Positions 1 through 8,474 of a stretch of 57,377 nt of DNA are shown in pieces (the stretch's first letter is position 1; each line of letters opens with the position of its first letter). The DNA is from JAVBLG01 sp031553655 (GTDB taxonomy: Bacteria > Desulfobacterota > Desulfovibrionia > Desulfovibrionales > Desulfovibrionaceae): NCBI GenBank assembly GCA_031553655.1, contig JAVBLG010000034.1, positions 1 through 57,377 of the forward strand, given 5' to 3'. Under the pieces are notes generated by a model. It was not told the DNA's origin and did no database searches. It saw only the letters and a list, made by a program, of their open reading frames with translations. The position numbers were made by a program, and so were the translations under genes.

Positions 1-561
1 CGAGCCAAGACAATAGTGAGTAGTGTCCTGACGGGCCACCCATACGCCAAGGGCTACGTTAATAGCGTCTTTCAAGCCTTTTTGCCCGCTTTCAACGCCA
101 ACAACCTTGGCTCCCAAAAGCTTCATGCGCGCCACATTAGGGGCTTGGCGCTTTATATCCTCGCTGCCCATGTAAATGGTGCACTCTAAACCCAGCCTGG
201 CAGCCACGGCCGCTGTTGCCACTCCGTGCTGGCCCGCACCGGTTTCAGCTATAAGGGCGGTTTTGCCCATGTGTTTGGCCAGCAGGGCTTGCCCTATGGT
301 ATTGTTGATTTTATGTGCGCCTGTGTGCAGCAAATCTTCGCGTTTGAGCCAGATGTTCAGGCCGGTTTCAGCCGAAAGGGTCGGACAGAATGTAAGCGGG
401 GTTTCACGCCCGGCGTACTGATATAAAAGCTCATTCATTTCCGCCTGAAAATCGGCTCTAGGCAGAATTGTTTCCATGGCCTCTTCCAGCTCGCGCAACG
501 GCGCGCATAAGAGTTCGGGCACAAACATGCCGCCGAACTTGCCAAAATAACCTTTTTTCAT
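1..561 (-). CDS. trpB: Tryptophan synthase beta chain, N-terminal part (cut by window edge)
   Basis: Makes L-tryptophan from indole and serine with pyridoxal phosphate, as the beta half of the TrpAB complex in the cytoplasm. Reading leftward from ATG at 561, 187 codons are visible without a stop. They show the TrpB opening (MKKGYFGKFGGMFVPE), the LKREDLLHTGAHKINN motif whose lysine binds PLP, and AETGAGQHGVATA. AAGGAAGG just upstream of the ATG is a good ribosome site. The C-terminal half lies outside the window. trpB comes first after a trp leader/attenuator, so in this genome it starts its own attenuated unit instead of sitting deep in a trpE-first operon. Confidence 0.97.
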   Translation of the reverse strand, partial: MKKGYFGKFGGMFVPELLCAPLRELEEAMETILPRADFQAEMNELLYQYAGRETPLTFCPTLSAETGLNIWLKREDLLHTGAHKINNTIGQALLAKHMGKTALIAETGAGQHGVATAAVAARLGLECTIYMGSEDIKRQAPNVARMKLLGAKVVGVESGQKGLKDAINVALGVWVARQDTTHYCLGS

Positions 562-616
562 ACAGTCCTTCCTTTTTGGTTTGAACCTGACTCCGATAAG
601 GTGCAGTGTGCACCAC

Positions 617-648
617 AAAAAAAATCCGCCCCGAGAGGGGGGCGGATT
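617..648 (-). terminator. trp attenuator terminator
   Basis: On the minus strand a 10-bp perfect stem (AATCCGCCCC / GGGGCGGATT, loop CCTCTC) runs straight into eight T residues, between the leader peptide and trpB. The loop and top of the 5' arm (CCCTCTC, 639-633) are complementary to GAGAGGG at 697-691, which overlaps the leader stop codon. The competing antiterminator pairing is therefore visible in the sequence. Confidence 0.9.
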
Positions 649-695
649 TATTGCTTCCGTACGATCTGGCTCAGCTAATAAAGATCGCTTCCCTC

Positions 696-776
696 TCAGG
701 GTATAAGAGGAGCGCACCACCAATTGCCGTTGCTGTACAATTTGTTATTGAAAAATTCGGCTGAACACAATCTCAT
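696..776 (-). CDS. trpL: trp operon leader peptide
   Basis: A 26-codon minus-strand ORF (ATG 776 to TGA 698-696) has two adjacent Trp codons (TGGTGG, 722-717), with six codons between them and the stop. It sits immediately upstream of a terminator hairpin and trpB. When tryptophanyl-tRNA is scarce the ribosome would stall there and allow the GAGAGGG/CCCTCTC antiterminator. An in-frame ATG at 788 would give a 30-codon version; neither start has a strong Shine-Dalgarno. The tandem Trp codons plus terminator make the role near certain; the exact start is not. Confidence 0.85.
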   Translation of the reverse strand: MRLCSAEFFNNKLYSNGNWWCAPLIP

Positions 777-833
777 TTCGGGTCTCATTTTATCTCGTAT
801 GATTATTCCGTCCACTTCAAACGGAAAATTGTT

Positions 834-860
834 ATTATAATATTATTCATTGCCTGTCAA
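834..860 (-). promoter_or_regulatory. Candidate promoter of the trpL-trpB unit
   Basis: The minus strand has TTGACA at 860-855 and TATAAT at 839-834 with a 15-bp spacer, which is short but both hexamers are perfect. It lies about 60 bases upstream of the leader peptide and is the only strong sigma-70-like match in this gap. Confidence 0.6.
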
Positions 861-912
861 GCATATCCTTCGCTTAAATGCATTTTAGATCTTCAAATAT
901 AGCTTATACCTG

Positions 913-942
913 TTGACTTAAATGTTCGCGTGAGCATTTAAT
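913..942 (+). promoter_or_regulatory. Candidate msrA promoter
   Basis: TTGACT (913-918) and TTTAAT (937-942) are separated by 18 bases, about 85 bases before the msrA start. The match is moderate. The spacer contains an AAATG/CATTT inverted repeat that might bind a regulator. Confidence 0.35.
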
Positions 943-1026
943 TTGAAGCGGCCATACCTTTTATCCCGTCCGCTTATGGCTGGTAATACAGGGGGGCGTA
1001 CGGGACCAAGACGAAAGGAACGTGAT

Positions 1027-1533
1027 ATGCGCAACAACCTGAAGGAAATTTATTTTGCCGGAGGCTGCTTCTGGGGTGTGGAAGAATATTTTTCGCATAT
1101 CCCCGGAGTGTGTGACACCATGGTCGGTTATGCTAACGGCAGAACGCCCGAACCTACCTATGAGGAGGTTTGCGGCGGAAATACCGGCCACACGGAAACC
1201 GTTAAGTTGGTTTATGACCCCGAAATAATAAGCCTGCGCAAGCTGGCGGAACACCTTTTTAAAATAATAGATCCGCTCAGTGTCAACAGGCAGGGGCCGG
1301 ACGTGGGCAGCCAGTACCGCACCGGAATGTATTATGCTGACGAGGAAGATCATAAGATTCTGGCACAGGTTTTTTATCGCGAAGGGGCCACTTACAAAGA
1401 ACCCTTGGCTGTGGAACTGGCTCCGCTGTCCAGTTTCTGGATAGCGGAAGAATATCACCAGGGCTATCTCAAAAAGAATCCCGGCGGATACTGTCATATA
1501 AGATTTGACAAGCTTGGGTATGTTCCGGCTTGA
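1027..1533 (+). CDS. msrA: Peptide methionine-S-sulfoxide reductase MsrA
   Basis: Repairs oxidised methionine (S-sulfoxide) in proteins using thioredoxin; cytoplasmic. The 168-residue product is a usual size for MsrA, with the catalytic GGCFWG motif (Cys14), the GYANG and GNTGH(T)E family blocks, and GGYCHI near the C-terminus carrying a likely resolving cysteine. An ATG at 1027 preceded by AAAGGAA is preferred over the in-frame upstream start at 943, which would add 28 non-conserved residues. No MsrB is fused or adjacent. In an anaerobe this is an oxygen-exposure repair gene. Confidence 0.96.
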   Translation: MRNNLKEIYFAGGCFWGVEEYFSHIPGVCDTMVGYANGRTPEPTYEEVCGGNTGHTETVKLVYDPEIISLRKLAEHLFKIIDPLSVNRQGPDVGSQYRTGMYYADEEDHKILAQVFYREGATYKEPLAVELAPLSSFWIAEEYHQGYLKKNPGGYCHIRFDKLGYVPA

Positions 1534-1782
1534 CGTAGCGACGAAACGGCCGAAAAAGAACATTTTCACCCCGCCATCGAAACCGCGGTCATGCGGTTTT
1601 GACCTCAGGCCGCGGCCGGAATCAGTTTCGGTCGCGGCATTCCATTTATCCACCTTGCTTTATTTTGTAGCAAAGCGCATATTCGACGTGACACAAATAT
1701 AACAGAAAATATCCCGCAATTTGGAATCATTTTGCGTGCGCTTTTTCAAGCATCAAATCGAGAAGACCTGCAGGGAGGGGAG

Positions 1783-2766
1783 ATGGCTATTTTATGTCGT
1801 TTATGTGGGCTTGCTTTCAACAAACCGAACGAGAGCCGGAGGGCCGCTTTTGCAGTCAAAAGGTTGAATATGCCCGAGCGCATCTGTGACAATTGCCTTT
1901 CCGGGCAAACCTCGTCCTTTGTAGAAAAAATGTTTCCCTATTGCTGTCCGAAATGTGGTGGCGTGCGAGCCGATCTTGACTTGCATGAAGCGGAAAAGCT
2001 AGTGATCTGCGCCAATTGCGGGTATATTGACACCTATGTAAACATGGCGATCACACAACCGCCCGTGATGCGGGAAGAAGATGGCAATACCGTCTTGACG
2101 GTAAAAGCTGAAGCCCCGGCTTCAACTGAATCTTTAGCCGCAGCCTCAAAGAAGCTGATATCCTGCGAAGTGTGCGGCAGCATTTTCCGCGATTCCATAG
2201 TGCCTATGAGCAAAAGTCGACATCAGTCCTATAGAGACAGGGGGCTGGATATTCCCGAAAGCATTTGCACACGATGCGCCGCCCCATATGTGAGACTGGA
2301 ACTGGCCCGGAAGAAAGGAAACCAATCTTCGTCCCATCACCGTCAGGACTTTATAACGCCAAGCTCGGAGAACTTTGCCAGAACTTATGAGAGCGACGAA
2401 GAGCTGACCGGTGTGAAAGGCTGGCTGCAAATATTCCTGATTATGGAGATTGGCGGTTTTCTGCTGAGCGTACTGATCGCTATTAACAAGCCAGAGAGCG
2501 ATATCCCAGATGTCCACATTGCCTTTGGCTTTATGGCCCTGATGTTGTTTGTGATCCGGACTGTTGCCTATATAAAAATAATAATGCACAAAAGGGATGC
2601 GCTCACTTGGACCATGATTTCCCTAGTTGGGAGTGCAATATATAATTCACTATATCCATCACCGCATTTTGGAGTCGGATCCTTGATCAGCCTAGTTTAT
2701 AATTCCATATGGTTAGCCTATTTTAGCTTCTCACGGCGAGTTCGTCTCACGTTGACGAAGCGATGA
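1783..2766 (+). CDS. Multi-zinc-ribbon membrane protein with C-terminal DUF2569 domain
   Basis: The function is unknown. The first ~190 residues carry six CxxC pairs (CRLC, CDNC, CPKC, CANC, CEVC, CTRC), which would form about three zinc ribbons; the first and third blocks resemble each other around a PE(R/S)IC segment, suggesting duplication. The last ~120 residues hold four hydrophobic segments, start with GVKGWLQIF and end with IWLAYFSFSRRVRLTLT, the pattern of the DUF2569 membrane family. Start: ATG 1783 after GGGAGGGGAG fits better than an in-frame start at 1732. It converges on the TerC-type gene, 34 bases away. The zinc-ribbon/DUF2569 join suggests a membrane sensor or assembly factor, but nothing nearby points to a partner. 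Confidence 0.75.
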   Translation: MAILCRLCGLAFNKPNESRRAAFAVKRLNMPERICDNCLSGQTSSFVEKMFPYCCPKCGGVRADLDLHEAEKLVICANCGYIDTYVNMAITQPPVMREEDGNTVLTVKAEAPASTESLAAASKKLISCEVCGSIFRDSIVPMSKSRHQSYRDRGLDIPESICTRCAAPYVRLELARKKGNQSSSHHRQDFITPSSENFARTYESDEELTGVKGWLQIFLIMEIGGFLLSVLIAINKPESDIPDVHIAFGFMALMLFVIRTVAYIKIIMHKRDALTWTMISLVGSAIYNSLYPSPHFGVGSLISLVYNSIWLAYFSFSRRVRLTLTKR

Positions 2767-2800
2767 GTTCCGCCGCGCTGCGCTGCAAATAAGGGGATGC

Positions 2801-4354
2801 TTACAGTTTCTCCACCAAAATACGGGAAATGCGGCGTCCGTCAACTTCCTGCACTGTATAACGAAACTCCTTATGCTCAAGGGAATCTCCGGCTTCGGGT
2901 ATGCGCCCCAAATGCGCCAGCATAAAGCCGGCCAGCGAGGTATAGTCATTACCGTCACTGACTATGTCGCGTAAATCCAGAAAGTTTTCGAGAAAATTCA
3001 CATTGGCCGTGCCTCGTATGCTCCAACGGCCGTCTCCCAGTTCGCGCACGTCCGGCTGCTCTCCTTCTTCCACAACTTCACCGGCAATGGCTTCAAAAAG
3101 ATCCATGTGTGTAACCAGCCCTTCAATGGAGCCGAATTCATCGGCTACAAGCACCAGGTGCGAACGCGAACTACGCAGCATGTCCAACAAATTCAGCACT
3201 GGCATGGATTCCGGGGCCACGCGCGGTTCTTCCATGGTCGACTCGCGTATCTGCCCGTAACGCACAAGGTCGCCCAACAGCTCAGCAGCATGAGCCACCC
3301 CCAGCACATCGTCCAGGCTGCCTCTGCATACAGGCAAAACACTTGGCGTGCCCCGCAGCAAAATTTCACGCTGTTTTTCCAGAGAGTCTTCCAGATTTAA
3401 AAAGGCGGCGTCGGCCCGGTGAGTCATTACCGAACGCGCTGTGCGCCCCGACAGGCTCAGTACCCGGCTGATCATATTAATCTCTTCAGCTACGGAAGCG
3501 TCTTCGCCGTTGGTGTCGCCCCCCGAAGTTTCCTGGTTATGGCTGCTTTTGATCAGAGCGTCGGGAGATTCCGGAGGTTTGCCTTCAAGCAGGCGGGCCA
3601 CGGCTTCGGCCGTGCGCAGGCGCATGGGGCGGCGCTTCTCATGCTTCAGCACATTGCGTCGGGCAATCTGGTTAAAAAATTCGATAATCACAGAAAACCC
3701 GATGGCGGCATATAGATATCCCTTGGGCAGATGCGCGCCAAACCCTTCGGCGATGAGGCTCAAGCCGATTAGCAGCAAAAAGCTGAGGCACAGCACAATG
3801 ACTGTGGGGTGGGTGTTGACAAATCCGGTAAGCGGCGTGGCTGCCATAACCATAATGCCCATAGCCAGCACAACGGCGGTCATCATAATGGGCAAGCTCT
3901 GGGTCATGCCCACGGCAGTGATGATGGCGTCGAGCGAGAATACCGCGTCAAGCACCACTATCTGAGCTATGACCAGCCAGAAGCCCGCGTACTCTTCGCG
4001 CCCGTGCGCGGCATGGCTTACGCCTTCCAGGCGCTCGTGCAGTTCCGTGGTGGCCTTGAACAGCAAAAACAGGCCTCCGGACAGTAAAATGAGATCGCGT
4101 CCGGAAAAAGTATGTCCAAACAGGCTAATGAAAGGCGCGGTGAGGGTTACAATCCAAGATATGGCCGAAAGCAGGCCAAGACGCATGAAAAGAGCCAGCC
4201 CAAGACCTATAAGACGTGCCCTGGCTCGCTTTTCTCTGGGCAGTTTTTCGGAAAGTATGGCTATGAAAACAAGGTTATCTATGCCGAGCACCACCTCAAG
4301 TAACACCAGGGTGCCTAAGGCCACAGCAGATTCTACGTTAAAAATAAATTCCAT
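2801..4354 (-). CDS. TerC-family membrane protein with CBS pair and CorC/HlyC domain
   Basis: A 517-residue inner-membrane protein of the YoaE/TerC type. Residues ~1-235 form the TerC domain with seven or so hydrophobic helices and the acidic motifs EVVLGIDNLVFI and DAVFSLDAIITA typical of the family. A cytoplasmic CBS pair follows (~295-410), including GLVTHMDLFEAI, then a CorC/HlyC transporter-associated domain (~430-510). Members are implicated in metal-ion export or metalation at the membrane; the substrate cannot be read here. Start ATG 4354 lacks a strong Shine-Dalgarno but gives the usual N-terminus (MEFIFNVESAVALGTLVLLEV shape). No tellurite genes are adjacent, so TerC here is a family name only. 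Confidence 0.9.
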   Translation of the reverse strand: MEFIFNVESAVALGTLVLLEVVLGIDNLVFIAILSEKLPREKRARARLIGLGLALFMRLGLLSAISWIVTLTAPFISLFGHTFSGRDLILLSGGLFLLFKATTELHERLEGVSHAAHGREEYAGFWLVIAQIVVLDAVFSLDAIITAVGMTQSLPIMMTAVVLAMGIMVMAATPLTGFVNTHPTVIVLCLSFLLLIGLSLIAEGFGAHLPKGYLYAAIGFSVIIEFFNQIARRNVLKHEKRRPMRLRTAEAVARLLEGKPPESPDALIKSSHNQETSGGDTNGEDASVAEEINMISRVLSLSGRTARSVMTHRADAAFLNLEDSLEKQREILLRGTPSVLPVCRGSLDDVLGVAHAAELLGDLVRYGQIRESTMEEPRVAPESMPVLNLLDMLRSSRSHLVLVADEFGSIEGLVTHMDLFEAIAGEVVEEGEQPDVRELGDGRWSIRGTANVNFLENFLDLRDIVSDGNDYTSLAGFMLAHLGRIPEAGDSLEHKEFRYTVQEVDGRRISRILVEKL

Positions 4355-4935
4355 AATTTTTCTTATTTGGGTCTATCTGTATGCGTTTTTTTGCGCACCA
4401 TATTCATTTTACGCTATTAGGGCAACCCACTGCAATAATAAAATCAGGGCTGACGCGTCCCAGCTCGGAGGCCCAAGGCATTTGCCTCAGCAAACGAAAA
4501 ATCATCTCGTGACTACACAGCCCGACTCTTTATAGCATTTCGCTTTTTAAATTATCCGCTACCTAAAACTGTTTTTTTAAGAATTAAGGTTGATTGTCCT
4601 GTGCCGCCTTTCAGCGGCGGCTCGGAATCGAATGTTATTACGGCGGCTTCGCCGCCTAAGTTACGGACACTTTGTGAGAGACTCGGGCCGTCCTGGCCCT
4701 CGCCCTGCGGGCGTTGCTGCGCAACGTCCAATTCCACATCCTGTGGAATTGAGCGGACGGCCCTGACAACGCACGGGCCGTCAGAGCATTTCGCTCATTT
4801 CATTCGCAAAACGCTCTAAGGAAATATTTTCCTATTTTAATATTTTTACAAATTTTACCTATTGCAATTATTAAATAATTACACTTCGGAATGCTTTTTG
4901 CTTTATAGCTTAATACGTAAAACAGGAGGCATAAA
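4355..4935. other. Intergenic region with a cluster of short hairpins
   Basis: 581 bases between the TerC-type gene and flagellin. No protein-coding pattern was found. From about 4600 to 4815 there are at least seven consecutive inverted repeats: GCCGC/GCGGC, GGCGGC/GCCGCC with loop TTC, CGCC/GGCG, GTTG/CAAC, AATTCCACA/TGTGGAATT, GACGGCCC/GGGCCGTC (loop ~11) and GAGC/GCTC. The stretch is GC-rich while the flanks are AT-rich. It could be a structured RNA, a string of REP-like palindromes, or the flagellin regulatory region. Confidence 0.5.
4887..4902 (+). promoter_or_regulatory. Candidate sigma-54 promoter of flagellin
   Basis: CGGAATGCTTTTTGCT has the invariant GG (4888-4889) and GC (4900-4901) separated by ten bases and a good TTTTGC -12 box; the -24 box is weak. 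It lies 34 bases upstream of the flagellin start, suitable for a short leader. Sigma-54 control of flagellin is common in related bacteria. No sigma-28 match was seen. Confidence 0.45.
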
Positions 4936-6387
4936 ATGTCACTGATTATCAATCACAATCTGATGGCGTCTAATTCCGCCCGAAATCTAAATACGCATTA
5001 TGCCTCCCTTAGTAATTCCACTCGTCGCCTGTCTTCAGGCCTACGTATCAATTCTTCATCCGACGATGCCGCCGGGCTGGCCATCAGAGAGCTTCAGAGG
5101 GCCGACATCAGAGCTCTTCAGCAGGGCGCCAGAAACGCCAATGACGCCATATCAATGATCCAGGTCGCTGACGGCGCGCTTGTAATTATTGATGAAAAAT
5201 TGATTCGAATGACGGAATTAGCGGAGCAGGCCGCAACCGGAACTTATGACTCCACTCAGAGATTGATGATTGATTCCGAATTTCAAGCTATGGCCACCGA
5301 AATCAACAGAATTGCCGATGCCACTGATTTTAATGGAATACACTTGCTTAACGGAAATTTGTCCGGCAGGCACGACGGCTCCGGCCTGACCTCTACCGGC
5401 GCGCTGAAGGTGCATTTCGGGTCAGGCAATGATAGTGCTGAAGATTATTATTATGTTGAAATCCCACCAGCAACTCTGGAAGGGCTTGGGCTTGAGCAAT
5501 CTGGAGCCATGTCCTCGGTGGCCTCAAGAACTTCCACGCCTGGTGTGCTTCCGTTGCTTTCCGACGTAATTGTCAATGGCGACTTGCCTGTATCGTTCGG
5601 GCATATTAATAACCCGGCCAGTGTGCCCTTTGCCATAATTCCCAAAGGTACAACCAACCTTAAGCTCAATATGTTCGGATACGGTCTTGGAACCAGCTAT
5701 GACGCCATTGAAATTTTCACCACCAGTGGAGTTCACATAGCTGGAACTACCATTGGCTACCCAACCTGGGCAGCTTCCGGCATTGGCTCGTCAGCGGCTC
5801 TTGAGGCCGCATATTTCACTGCCGCGAACGGATTTGCGCCCGGGGCAACCTACCAGGGCACTCAACTTAACGGTTCAGGGACCGACGTGCCATACAATCC
5901 CAACGCTCCTTATAATAGCTTTAGCTATAACGGCATGAATATTAACTACAGCGGAGACGGAACCGTTACTACCGACTATGGTGAGTTTCTTGAAATAGAT
6001 TATGTAAGTGAAGACTTGATCTTCATGGTGTCCGGAAGCTGGATGTTTGACGTGGCTGCAACCTGGCAATACGAGCCGACCAGAACCGACATAACCACTC
6101 AGGACAATGCGCAGAAGGCTCTGGATGTGTTGCATCAGGCTATTGTAAAAAAAGACGGCATCCGAGCCCACCTGGGCGCATTGCAGAACCGTTTGGAGAA
6201 CACCATATCCAATCTCAAGATACAAGCAGAGAATCTGCAAGCGGCAGAATCTCGTATTTCCGACGTGGATGTGGCTACGGAGATGACAGCGTTTACCAAG
6301 GATCAAATTTTGACTCAGTCGGCCACAGCAATGCTGGCTCAGGCCAACTCTCTGCCCAAAATGGCCTTGCAAGTGATTGGCGGGTAG
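4936..6387 (+). CDS. fliC: Flagellin with enlarged central domain
   Basis: The flagellar filament subunit, exported by the flagellar type III apparatus. Residues 1-140 are the conserved D0/D1 N-terminus (MSLIINHNLMASNSARNLN, LSSGLRINSSSDDAAGLAI, NDAISMIQVADGAL). The last ~90 residues are the matching C-terminal coiled region (ISDVDVATEMTAFTKDQIL, QANSLPKMALQVIGG). The central ~230 residues (about 165-395), rich in Gly, Ser, Thr, Tyr and Asn, form a surface-exposed D2/D3 insert, giving 483 residues against roughly 280-300 for minimal flagellins. AGGAGG at 4924-4929 fixes the start. It stands alone, with no chaperone or hook gene nearby. Confidence 0.95.
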   Translation: MSLIINHNLMASNSARNLNTHYASLSNSTRRLSSGLRINSSSDDAAGLAIRELQRADIRALQQGARNANDAISMIQVADGALVIIDEKLIRMTELAEQAATGTYDSTQRLMIDSEFQAMATEINRIADATDFNGIHLLNGNLSGRHDGSGLTSTGALKVHFGSGNDSAEDYYYVEIPPATLEGLGLEQSGAMSSVASRTSTPGVLPLLSDVIVNGDLPVSFGHINNPASVPFAIIPKGTTNLKLNMFGYGLGTSYDAIEIFTTSGVHIAGTTIGYPTWAASGIGSSAALEAAYFTAANGFAPGATYQGTQLNGSGTDVPYNPNAPYNSFSYNGMNINYSGDGTVTTDYGEFLEIDYVSEDLIFMVSGSWMFDVAATWQYEPTRTDITTQDNAQKALDVLHQAIVKKDGIRAHLGALQNRLENTISNLKIQAENLQAAESRISDVDVATEMTAFTKDQILTQSATAMLAQANSLPKMALQVIGG

Positions 6388-7221
6388 ACGCCCGTTGCCA
6401 GCCTTCTACGAGCCGTAAATAAACTTCCCATAACACAACAGCAATACACTGGATGCGGATTATCCTAATTCCACATCTGATAGCCCAAATGCTGTTTTCC
6501 TGCTCAAGCTCACGCAGGCGCTTTACTAAATAAGCGTCCACCCCACTATATTTTACCCTCCATTTATAAAATGCGGCAGCGCACATGCCATCTGTGCTAC
6601 TGTAATGCTGCTTTCAGCCTGCTTCAGGATTGCCGCAATCTGATTATCGGCAACGCTTTATTTATTTATACACAATATCCCGATTAAACATTATGGGAAA
6701 TTCTGCTTTTGAATACCATTTTTTTCGGGAGTATTCCTTCTCTGCTTTTCCCGTCAAAATGGTGAGTAACGCGGATGATATTTTGTGTTGCCAACAATAT
6801 TGAACGTCACTCATACTCAATATTTTTAGAATTACTGCCATAATTATCCAAGGAGTGCATAGAACAAAAAACTGTTTTCGCACGCTTTGGTACAAAATGT
6901 TTGATGCAATACACAGTTTATCGTGATTTTTCTTACGAAAAATGTCATAGCATAATAATTATCGTAAAAAGAGTATGTATAAACACATCAAGATGCTTTA
7001 CATTCATTATTGAAATAATCCAGAAAAAATTTAAAATAGCCCTTATCGCTGTGTCCAGGAATGGTTGTTGAAGTATATCATCATTACAGTTACGCAACGC
7101 TACTGGCTAATGTAACTATGTGCATAATAAAAAACAATAACTAAACCTAACAATAAAAACATCTCAGTAAACATTAAACTTTAACCAGTGAATAAAATAA
7201 CTGCTTCCAAATGAGGATGTC
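6388..7221. other. Gene-poor AT-rich gap between flagellin and integrase
   Basis: 834 bases. The first ~270 contain a decayed IS3-type orfA on the minus strand (see separate entry). From about 6680 to 7221 no convincing ORF, tRNA or strong hairpin was seen; the DNA is very AT-rich with many stop codons in all frames. This is where an attachment site for the neighbouring integrase would be expected, but no direct repeat of this stretch was recognised elsewhere in the window. Confidence 0.6.
6470..6660 (-). pseudogene. Decayed IS3-family transposase OrfA fragment
   Basis: On the minus strand one frame reads NQIAAILKQAESSITVAQMACA and, after a frameshift and small deletion near 6575, another reads AAFYKWRVKYSGVDAYLVK then RLRELEQEN. 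Together these follow the OrfA helix-turn-helix and leucine-zipper region of the IS3 family (pattern: QI..ILKEAE...V.ELC....ISDATFYKWR.KYGG......RL..LE.EN). The residues usually linking the two blocks (REHGISD) are missing, and no OrfB core or clear terminal repeats were found. It is a remnant of an old insertion at the left edge of the accessory region. Confidence 0.6.
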
Positions 7222-8474
7222 ATGCCACGCTGTTTGTTGTCACAAGAATTTGTTAAAAGCTTGCAAGGAATAAAGACAAAAAAAATAATTCATTTTTCAG
7301 ACATTGATATTCCAGGGTTTATCCTTGAATTCAGACCATCAGGAGGCGGCACATGGTATGCTCGGTATCGTTCTGAAGGCAGAGTCCGTTATTTGCATCT
7401 TGGTACAATCAATGACACTAAATGTACGGATGCCAGAAGAGATGCTATCCACTTTTTAAACCGCACTGAAAACAATTTTATAAATTTAAAAAAAAAGTGG
7501 TGCGCATATCAACTGCGAAGCATTTTTCCCCTGATACCACAGCATCAGATGACAAATCCCTGCATTCCGGTATAACCCTGAAGGCTTTTGTATCTGGAAA
7601 ATACGTTCCTTATGTAAAAATAAAGAAAAAAAGCTGGGAGCTCGATGCTTTGCTCCTTGTTAGGCATGTTTTACCCTTTTTGGGAGATAAAAGCCTGGAT
7701 AAGATTTATGAGTATGACGTAGAGCTATTGCTACAGGCTTCACGCACAAAGGGACTCGCACCAGCAAGCTGCAACAGAATTTTGGCCCTTGTACGAACGG
7801 TTTTTAACTGCGCCGTACGGTGGAATTTACTGGCCAAAAATCCCTGTGCGGGTGTTGCGGCTTTTTCCGGGGCTGCTGTCAGGGACAGATATCTTACTAA
7901 TAAAGAAATGGAAGCCGTCGTGGCCGAGCTGGAGGCTCGGGCGGAACGCGGCCTGGGAGCGAGGGCGTTGCAATTGCTTCTTTATACTGGAGCACGAAAA
8001 AGGGAAATTCTTACAGCCCGTTGGGAAAATGTGGACCTGGAAAAACGTATGATTATAGTGCCCAACTCCAAATCTGGAAAAACACGCTACATTCCTTTGT
8101 CTGATGAGGCCGTACGCATCATAGCGAACATTCCTAGGCCGATATGGTCGCCATGGCTGTTTGAAAATCCGCTGACGGGAAAAGCCTTGCGATCCGTTTA
8201 CGATGTATGGGATTCAGTGCGAAAAAAACTGCTGCTTGAAAACGTGCGTATTCATGATTTACGCCATTCCTTTGCCAGCCATCTGGTGAACGCAGGCAAC
8301 TCCCTCTATGTGGTGCAACGCATTCTTGGCCATCAGAGCCCAAGCGTCACCATGCGCTACGCCCATCTTGATCAGGAAGCTTTGCTGAAAGCCGCCAATA
8401 TGATGCCCACCTTTCCCGCCTCGTGGAGTAAGGCAGAAAAGGTGGGCATAATCACGTCAAGTCCGAAAAAATAA
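7222..8474 (+). CDS. Tyrosine recombinase/integrase, split by a -1 frameshift
   Basis: A site-specific integrase of the phage/island type (~417 residues if joined). The first frame (7222-7575) carries an arm-binding-like start (DIDIPGFILEFRPSGGGTWYARYR). The second (usable from about 7497 to 8474) carries the core-binding and catalytic domains with all signature residues: Arg in TGARKREI, HDLRHSFASH, LGHQSPSVTMRY with His and the nucleophilic Tyr. The frames meet at nine A residues (7488-7496) followed by G, and the zero frame there is A AAA AAG, the most efficient known bacterial -1 slippery heptamer. Joined, the protein reads NLKKK then VVRISTAK. It may be programmed frameshifting, a real mutation or a homopolymer error; no strong downstream stimulator hairpin was seen. 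The adjacent IS remnant and glycan island fit a mobile history. Confidence 0.8.

Noticed and set aside
600..790. T-box riboswitch for trpB
   Set aside because: No T-box sequence or specifier stem was seen. Tandem Trp codons in a short ORF and an antiterminator overlapping its stop fit ribosome-mediated attenuation.
961..1653. 230-residue ORF opposite msrA
   Set aside because: Shadow of msrA without family features; the sense gene is certain.
4860..4935. Sigma-28 promoter for flagellin
   Set aside because: No TAAA-N15-GCCGATAA match was found, whereas a GG-N10-GC sigma-54-like element is present.
6662..6895. 77-residue minus-strand ORF next to the IS remnant
   Set aside because: No transposase pattern or ribosome site recognised.
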